Assembly (NCBI RefSeq): GCF_051020975.1
Contig: NC_135036.1
Span: 4,340,001 to 4,404,000 of the forward strand
From: Osmia lignaria lignaria
Taxonomy: Eukaryota; Arthropoda; Insecta; Hymenoptera; Megachilidae
Length of the DNA stretch: 64,000 nucleotides
Direction of reading: 5' to 3'
The translations under genes and the position numbers were made by a program. The notes beneath the pieces are model-generated. The model saw only the letters and a program-made list of their open reading frames with translations. It was not told where the DNA came from and ran no database searches. This document shows positions 57,831 to 64,000 of this stretch, one piece after another. Within the stretch, counting starts at the first letter, position 1. Each line of letters opens with the position of its first letter.

Positions 57831-58047
57831 CCAAATTGTAGGTTAAAATTTTTTTAAAATTTGTTGGATACAAGAGATATTTGCTTTTAAATATTGGTTG
57901 TTCAATAAATAATGAATTTGAATATTTAAAGTATTTAAAATTCCTGTCTCTTGTTGGACACCCTATAGATGGAATATCCGTTAGCTTCAGCAAGCTATTT
58001 ACCATGTGAATTCGTTCTGATCAAAAGGAAATATTGAAGCAGCTCAC

Positions 58048-58171
58048 CTGCAGAGTCGTTGGTCGATGACTTCGATTTCTCCAAGTCAAAAGACGGCTGG
58101 TCAGCTCTCCAGCTCGAATACCTTCGGTGGATTCCAAGTTCTGACAGAATCGTGGTCGATAGCGAAAATTG
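58048..58171 (-). CDS. Candidate internal exon, unidentified
   Basis: 124 nt between acceptor tactttatttgacag and a near-consensus donor CTGCAG|GTGAGC. Two frames stay open. One, starting phase 2 and ending phase 0, follows in phase from the exon at 59264. The other, starting phase 0, reads QQFSLSTTILSELGIHRRYS then SWRADQPSFDLEKS and looks more protein-like. If the first applies it could also splice in phase to the APC exon at 43696 as an alternative 5' exon. I cannot decide. Confidence 0.35.
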
Positions 58172-58481
58172 CTGTCAAATAAAGTAAATCCTTTGATACA
58201 TACGTATCCTCTTATTGAGCTATTTATAGAAGTAAATTGAATTAAATCCGACAAGTTAAATCGACTGATTTATTTCCTATTTCAAAGAGAAAATATCTGC
58301 TAAAAGTTTCTTTCTTTCAGTTCTTCTCACGCTATTATTACCACAATCTCTTCTCTTATTAAATAATTAAATAGACAAACGAATTGAACCTCTAATAAAA
58401 TCAGAAACAAACCCTGGATGCATAATTTTCTTAATCTATTTTTAATCGAAATCGTAATTAACATTGAACTAGATTTAGAAT

Positions 58482-59077
58482 CCAGAGTCAAAGTGTATCA
58501 CATTCACTTTTTTGAAAAAATGACATTTTATCTGTTTCCTGTATAAATTTTTCGCTTTTCCAGATGATAAAAATTATTTTATTCAAAATCGTTTAGTTTT
58601 TAATATAATAGTTGAAAAATAATAATGAGTCCATATCTTGCACCGAACAAAACAGTCTAAAAGACTCTTGATACTAATTTACAAATAATTTCAAGGCCAA
58701 GTAATTTTAAGTCCAGTGCTGGGATAAAATAATTTTGGAATGCCTGCTTCAGAAGATACGTCAGAGCTATAACTTTGTCCAGGTTTATGATATTATGTCA
58801 CACAAGAGGAGATACAAAATTGGAAACAGACAGTAATTAGTGAAAACATGTTGATATTAAGTCATTGACAGTATTCAATGTATTTTTTATTTCAAGAAAC
58901 AACAATGTCCAATACACGATTTCACTTTTAAATAATAAAACGTAACATTCTTTATTTGCGTTTAAAAAATGACGTACCTGTCTCTAACGATTTACAAGGC
59001 TTTCGCACTTTTGATACACTTTTGCACTCTAAAATTTGAAAAATGTGACTTAATACACTCTGACTCTGGTATCCAGA
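58482..59077. mobile_element. DNA transposon, inverted copy of the 21530 family
   Basis: Runs from TCCAGAGTCAAAGTGTATCA to TGTGACTTAATACACTCTGA, inverted relative to 21530 and 51013. Also carries the empty LTR site (GAAAACATGTTGATATTAAG). It lies between the two candidate - strand exons. Confidence 0.7.
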
Positions 59078-59259
59078 TATATGTAATTGAATTAAATAGA
59101 ATTTCAGTGTTCATTAAACGCTTGTCAGTGATATTTAGCAAGGTGAAATAACCGCGATAAATTGCACGCATTGAAAGACACGTTTCTGACACGGTGAATG
59201 CAACTTTGATGCACACGCGGAAGTGCATATGACTTGAAAGGTATCGTTTAATGCAGTAC

Positions 59260-59367
59260 TTACTTGTACTCGGTCAAAGGATTTTGCCCCGTCTCGTTTT
59301 TCTTATTCTTCTCAAATTGTCGTATTACGTTGTCGGTCAAATGTTTTCCTGAAACATACAATTTCAT
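59260..59367 (-). CDS. Candidate small exon or 35-codon smORF, unidentified
   Basis: ATG at 59367 opens a frame that reads MKLYVSGKHLTDNVIRQFEK then NKKNETGQNPLTEYK and a TAA at 59260. The same sequence can be an internal exon: acceptor ttgtatgtttcag (cut before 59348) and consensus donor TACAA|GTAAGT (cut after 59264). The residue composition is gene-like. The next exon on this strand, 58171-58048, is compatible in phase (2). No family recognised. Confidence 0.35.
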   Translation of the reverse strand: MKLYVSGKHLTDNVIRQFEKNKKNETGQNPLTEYK

Positions 59368-59564
59368 GGAAAATTAATAATTTGGCGTTTAATTAATTAA
59401 AGCCACAAATAAATCACTGCGTATGGTAATTCTCGAGTGGCTGAGCCGAAACTTTGCATCATTTTTTAATTTATTTTTAATATTGTGTCTCCAGTATATA
59501 AAAGTTTCTTGTTTGAAAATTTTAAGTGTATTCGATGCATCGTAGTTAATATAAAACTGTTGAT

Positions 59565-59710
59565 AAAATAATTAATTCATTTTCCTCAATTTACGAATTA
59601 ATTACCACAGTCCTCCACAGTTTACAAGTAGACACAATTTAGTCTACTTGTAAATTGTGGAGGACTGTGGTAATTAATTTGTAAATTGAGGAAAATGAAT
59701 TAATTATTTT
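59565..59710. repeat. Near-perfect 146-bp palindrome
   Basis: Two 69-bp arms (59565-59633, 59642-59710) around an 8-bp loop. The inner part reads TTTACAAGTAGAC on one side and GTCTACTTGTAAA on the other. Only a few mismatches (for example TTTACGAATT against AATTTGTAAA). Would form a strong hairpin or cruciform. Confidence 0.85.
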
Positions 59711-60479
59711 AACTTCATAAATTTTCGAGTTACATCAATTGAAAAAATATTTACTTTTTGAAACTTTTGAATGACCATCGTGCAAATTTGTACTTGCTAC
59801 TTCAGATTCTAACTCTTGGCCCAGGGACACGCAATATTTTCTACATTTTCCCCCCCAAAAAAGATTTCCCCTTTCGTTATACTTCGAACGGAACTGAATG
59901 TTTCCAAGCCCTTCAAAGTTTTCGAGTGCACTCGTTCCATGAGCAACATTGCCTCCCTGCTACCTATCAACGAGCTTCACCAAAATAACCAAATTCTCGA
60001 GGAGAAAAACCGTAAACCGTGAGAAGATGGCGAACAGAAAAGCGCAGTCAGTTGTGACGCAAGTAGTGAGAAGTAAAAAACACCGAGGGTGCAACAGACC
60101 AACGAGTGTTTCGTGATTCCGCTGGAGATTACGCATATGAGCCAGAAGATAAAAGCTTCAAACAGCATGTAGACACGAGAGTATTAAAAATCATTTTTTA
60201 CTTTCGCCCCGTTAAGTCGGTGTAATTTACGGATCGACGATCGATTTCCTCTTTAAATATTCATTTGTCTCAGTTTCGTTCAACCATAAGTCGAGACTCA
60301 TTGTATGCTAAATAATGCAGAAGCTTTGAACGTTGCATCAGTGACGAAAGTGCATAAATATGCACATCCTTCACGCGTTCGTGTAATTGAATCAGTTACA
60401 GACACGTACCTACTCTTTCAATAGAACTATTACAATAAATACATTCTATAAATAGATTTCCAGCATAGAAATATAATAA
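59711..60479. other. Intergenic, nothing recognised
   Basis: Overlapping + ORFs (59758-59988, 59816-60022) and a - ORF (59977-60168) without domains. Confidence 0.35.
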
Positions 60480-61150
60480 TAATAAAATATTTTATTTAAA
60501 AAACGATTTTTTGTGGAATTTTTCTATAAGTATTGGCTAAGTGAAAAACTTCCATCTTTTTGGAAAGTATACATATAAGTTTCGACTTTATTCTGTAATT
60601 TTTTAAACTAGAAATATTGCAAAATGGCAGAGTTATTTATTAACTCCAAAACCGCATGCGTTAGAAAATCGGTTGTTGGATGCCATCGCCGGTAATGATT
60701 GGAATGTTTAAAATGACAGATTCTGTTTTATATACAGATAAGAATGTATTACCCACAATGTAGCCTAGGTTCTTTAACAAATTTTTGAAATAATTGAAAT
60801 ATCGAAAAAATTGTATTTTTTATTTTTACGGAGAATTTCTGAAAATATGGCTAATGATCTTATATGAAAATTTAGGCACGAACCCATACAGATGATATGG
60901 CGAAAAATGGCGACACTTTGAGGACGAAAAACCTATTTTTATTAGAAAAAAATCAGCTTTAAACGGTTCTAAAAAGATAAATAAATAGAATGTCAAAAAA
61001 ATCCTAGTCCACATTGTAGAATACTTTATAGAAAATATTCCCTGAAAGTTTAAAGGAAATCGAATGTATTGTTCCGAGGATTTTCGATCGGCTATTTCAA
61101 AAAACATAGTTTCGAGAAAAAAGTGAAAAAAGCTTAAAGTTTAAACTTCG
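60480..61150. repeat. Dispersed repeat, copy 2 (inverted relative to 6890-7380)
   Basis: Contains AAACTAGAAATATTGCAAAA, TGCCATCGCCGGTAATGATT and ACCCACAATGTAGCCTAGGT in the reverse order of copy 1. A second partial duplication of the same words follows at 60900-61030 (TCCACATTGTAGAATACTTT). Confidence 0.5.
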
Positions 61151-61241
61151 TCAAACATTCAAATTTTGAAATATCTCTTTTACATGGTATTCTATACACT
61201 TCAAACTTGAATTAAATTAAAAAATAGACAAGTGCACCCCT

Positions 61242-61400
61242 TTAACCCTCAAACGGCGGTCCATAAAGAAAGGCCCAATTTTAATTTAATTTTGTATTTC
61301 ATATTAAATTCATTTTCTAAATTTTATACTGTTACAAAGAAATACCAATTTCTTTCATAAATTATAAAATCCATATCATACTGTAGGTCACTGAGCCCAA
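61242..61400. mobile_element. TTAA MITE family 1, partial inverted copy
   Basis: TTAACCCTCAAACGGCGGTCC end, then AATTTTAATTTAATTTTGTA and TTTCTAAATTTTATACTGTT. The distal end is degraded (GTCACTGAGCCCAACTTAG). Confidence 0.6.
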
Positions 61401-62164
61401 CTTAGAGGTTGATGCAACATTAAAGAAATAAGAACAATTAATATTCTAAATAATCTGAGCAACAACATTTCATCTGACGTTTACAAAGTGTAGAAAAACA
61501 AGCATAAAGGCTCACTTAAATAGTCCATCAGAAAAGGTATGCTCATTTCCGAGTGCGTGTTGCACGCAAATAAAGACTCCCTCCAGGCTCCCTTTCAAGA
61601 TCTTAATTTTTAAGATTCCTATCTTTCATTCAAAGTTTCTTCAAGATCTTTCAAGGTTTCTTCAAGATCTTTCATCGTTCTTGATCAGCAAAAAAGAAAC
61701 GAGATAACCTCGACAAGTTCTTCGAACTCTATCGTCGATGATTCTAGTCGTTCATTGTTCGCTAAATAGAAGCTGCAGAGTGGTACTGAATTTATTGCCG
61801 ATTAAATGTGTCCCGGAAACCGTTCACGACCCCTTCACTGATATACGAAACGAATCTCTTTCTAATTTTGAGACTTTAATGGTAACATCATCTCGCAACT
61901 GTTTCGCGGATACGAACTGAATTATGTTGTGAAATTCTGCGTGGAAAAGAAAAGTCGAAAATGCGGGATAAAATTTTCTTTATAGAGGGTGCATTATTTT
62001 CAATAAGAGAAGTAGGAAAGTTTTCTCATAAGTAGGAAATTTTGTTTATATCATTAACATAGTAGAAGATTTATACATGCGATTTTTTTCACAAAAACTT
62101 TCATCTACCTCGATTTAAATTTTAATATACCTATCCACTGCGGTGATTTCAATATTAAATTAAA

Positions 62165-62700
62165 AATTTTGAAATTTAAATTCTGGAAGAGTGCTGGTGG
62201 AGCACGATATTAATTCTAAACTTAAAAATTTCGAATTAGAGTTATTTAAATATGAAATTCTAATTTTATTCTAACTTTCTAAATTTTCGATATTATTTAG
62301 AATTTTGGAACTTTGAAATTTTAGAATTTTAGCATTGTATCAATATTAAATTAAAAATTTTGAAATTCAAATTCTGGAAGAGTGCTGCTGAAGTACGATA
62401 TTAATTCTAAAATTAAAAATTTCGAATTAGAGTTATTTAAATATGAAATTCTAATTTTATTCTAACTTCCTAAATTTTCGATTTAGAATTTTAGCATTGT
62501 ATCAATATTAAATTAAAAATTTTGAAATTCAAATTCTGGAAGAGTGCTGGTAGAGTACGATATTAATTCTAAAATAAAAAATTTCGAATTAAAGTTATTT
62601 AAATATGAAATTCTAATTTTATTCTAACTTCCTAAATTTTCGATATCATTTAGAATTTTAGAACTCTGAAATTTTAGAATTTTATAATTGTATAAATGAT
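62165..62700. repeat. Tandem repeat, three ~160-190 bp units
   Basis: TTCTGGAAGAGTGCTG starts units at 62181, 62372 and 62534. The middle unit lacks an internal ~30-bp block (ATTTTGGAACTTTGAAATTT) present in the first. The filler is TTCTAAAATT-type AT-rich sequence. Confidence 0.8.
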
Positions 62701-63243
62701 GATGAACCAAGTCCATATTTTTCAAGATTAATTGATTACAGTAATATATTAGAATATAATTACAAAGATTCAAATTAAACAAAATTAATGTTATCGTATT
62801 AAACCAACATGCACTGCGTTTAATCCAAACAAGGAACGCTTCAATTTAAAAGGTAATTGTCGCTTTGCAATTTAACGCACTGAATATCGCTTTAATTTAA
62901 ACGCGATGCATCGACCGTGTAATTCGTAATTCGTTATGCATCTGATTGTCAACAGGAAAATTTATTATTTATGTCACACGTTTGCGTAATGTGTATCGCT
63001 CAAACTTTTACATGAATACATTTAAACAAACAGGTGCATACAACGTTGCCAATTTTCAGCTAAGGAAAACCTGGGGATTGAATTATGGATAAAGAAATAA
63101 TTTTTTATGGTAATCTGTACAGTTATTAACCCTTTTCCTAAAAAACTAGGAAAGATAATATAATACATTTCTTACATAATAAACTATAATTCTATTCGGA
63201 ACAAATAGTATTTGAGCTACGAAAAATCATTATATTTTATTAT
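62701..63243. other. Intergenic, nothing recognised
   Basis: AT-rich, no ORF of note and no shared repeat. Confidence 0.4.
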
Positions 63244-63439
63244 TTAACTCTTGAACAGTGGAGCCTGGGTCGCTTGTGACCCAAACAAGGAAATTAACTT
63301 AAAGTTAAATGTACAATTTTTCAACAAAAGAGTTTCATGTATTGGAAGAATAATTTTTAAGATGACAGTGTAAAATTTAGAAAAATTAGAATTAAATTAG
63401 AATTGTGGCTCTCTCCATGGTCCGCCATCCGCGAGTTAA
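63244..63439. mobile_element. TTAA MITE family 1, intact reference copy
   Basis: TTAA + CTCTTGAACAGTGGAGCCTG on the left; GGCTCTCTCCATGGTCCGCC + ATCCGCGAG + TTAA on the right. 196 bp, duplicated TTAA and related inverted ends. Best-preserved member of a family with about ten copies in the window. Confidence 0.75.
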
Positions 63440-63474
63440 GAAACGCATTATATTAATTTCTTACCTTTTTAAGA

Positions 63475-63780
63475 CTGTAGCGATCTCGTCGCTACCATAC
63501 CTTTGCTTTGTCCTAAATTTTGCATTTTTAGAAAGTTTTATTGAGGGAACTTGTGCGAGTCTGGTCAGTATCGGGTCGCGCATATGGCGACCATTCACAC
63601 AAGTCAGGATTTTTCTCGTGGGCTAAGTGGTATGAAGTATTGTTATAGCCAAGGATTCCTACTTTTACCGGGGTTTCTTTGCGCCCTTTTGCTGGGAATG
63701 GCTAGCTCCCTGTCCTCTTTTAAGACAGAGTATATAACCCCGGTAAAGTAGAGAAGCGAGAGCAGTTTTTCAAGGAATTT
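63475..63780 (+). mobile_element. Possible LTR or promoter fragment with hairpin
   Basis: Starts TGTAGCGATCTCGTCGCTAC, a short palindrome of the kind found at LTR edges. CTACTTTTACCGGGGTT (63657-63673) pairs with AACCCCGGTAAAGTAG (63736-63752) across a 62-bp loop, and TATATAA lies at about 63730-63737. No clear end or target duplication, so this is tentative. Confidence 0.3.
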
Positions 63781-63873
63781 TACTGTGTACGCATAAGAAT
63801 AATGTCCTTTAACCACGCGCTTCGTACAATTATCAAATATGTTATCCTGCTAGATAAACTGAATGAGGGAGTC

Positions 63874-64000
63874 AGGGCCGGCCCTGAGATTTCGGGGGTC
63901 TGAGGCGAGCTCCGAAAAAGGGTCCCTTTACATATATGGCATAAAAAAAAGTACCTCAAATAAAATTTATAAAATTAACATTAAAACTTGTATAATTTAG
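63874..64000. mobile_element. Edge of a transposable element, cut by the window
   Basis: CAGGGCCGGCCCTGAGATTT contains the palindrome AGGGCCGGCCCT and reads like the tip of a transposable element. The rest lies outside the window. Confidence 0.3.

Overview
This window looks like AT-rich insect nuclear DNA, probably from a hymenopteran such as a bee. That taxon is an inference from protein similarity, intron style and repeat content; no diagnostic marker gene is present. There are two confident protein genes. A Ski8/WDR61-type WD40 protein lies on the + strand (29585-31218, 8 coding exons, 327 aa). An adenomatous polyposis coli (APC) homologue lies on the - strand (core 33528-43696, with a probable first coding exon at 52400-52699). 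Exon chaining predicts about 2780 aa for APC. The two genes converge, with about 2.3 kb between their stop codons. That gap holds a long-inverted-repeat element.

Weaker gene evidence is as follows. Two phase-compatible - strand exons (29230-29155 and 28944-28848) sit divergently next to WDR61, suggesting a small unidentified gene sharing its promoter region. Two more - strand candidate exons (59367-59264 and 58171-58048) have strong splice sites but no recognised product. A 55-codon + strand ORF (16459-16626) and a TATA-plus-donor first-exon candidate (20612-20686) are also unassigned.

Most of the rest is mobile-element debris. From left to right: a mariner/Tigger-like MITE (433-916); a Transib-like element with RSS-like ends (2744-3459); a family of short MITEs with ends reading CTCTCGTTATATTGCC; an element with an 8-bp target duplication nested in one of them (8444-8967); a foldback element (13992-14682) next to a hairpin holding a 21-bp tandem array (14727-15148); a solo LTR with 5-bp duplication (16054-16232); a decayed transposase zinc-finger fragment (19302-19445); a DNA transposon split by a second solo LTR (21530-22441); an inverted copy of the foldback (23908-24549); and a large foldback with two MITEs nested in one arm inside APC intron 1 (45058-46542). 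Three unrelated MITE families use TTAA sites, as piggyBac does. AT-rich minisatellites built on TTCTAAAATTCC-like words recur at eight places.

Biologically, APC acts in Wnt/beta-catenin control and the cytoskeleton. WDR61 acts in the Ski/exosome and Paf1 complexes. Nothing in the sequence suggests that the two work together; they are simply neighbours. No rRNA, intact tRNA or CRISPR array was seen.
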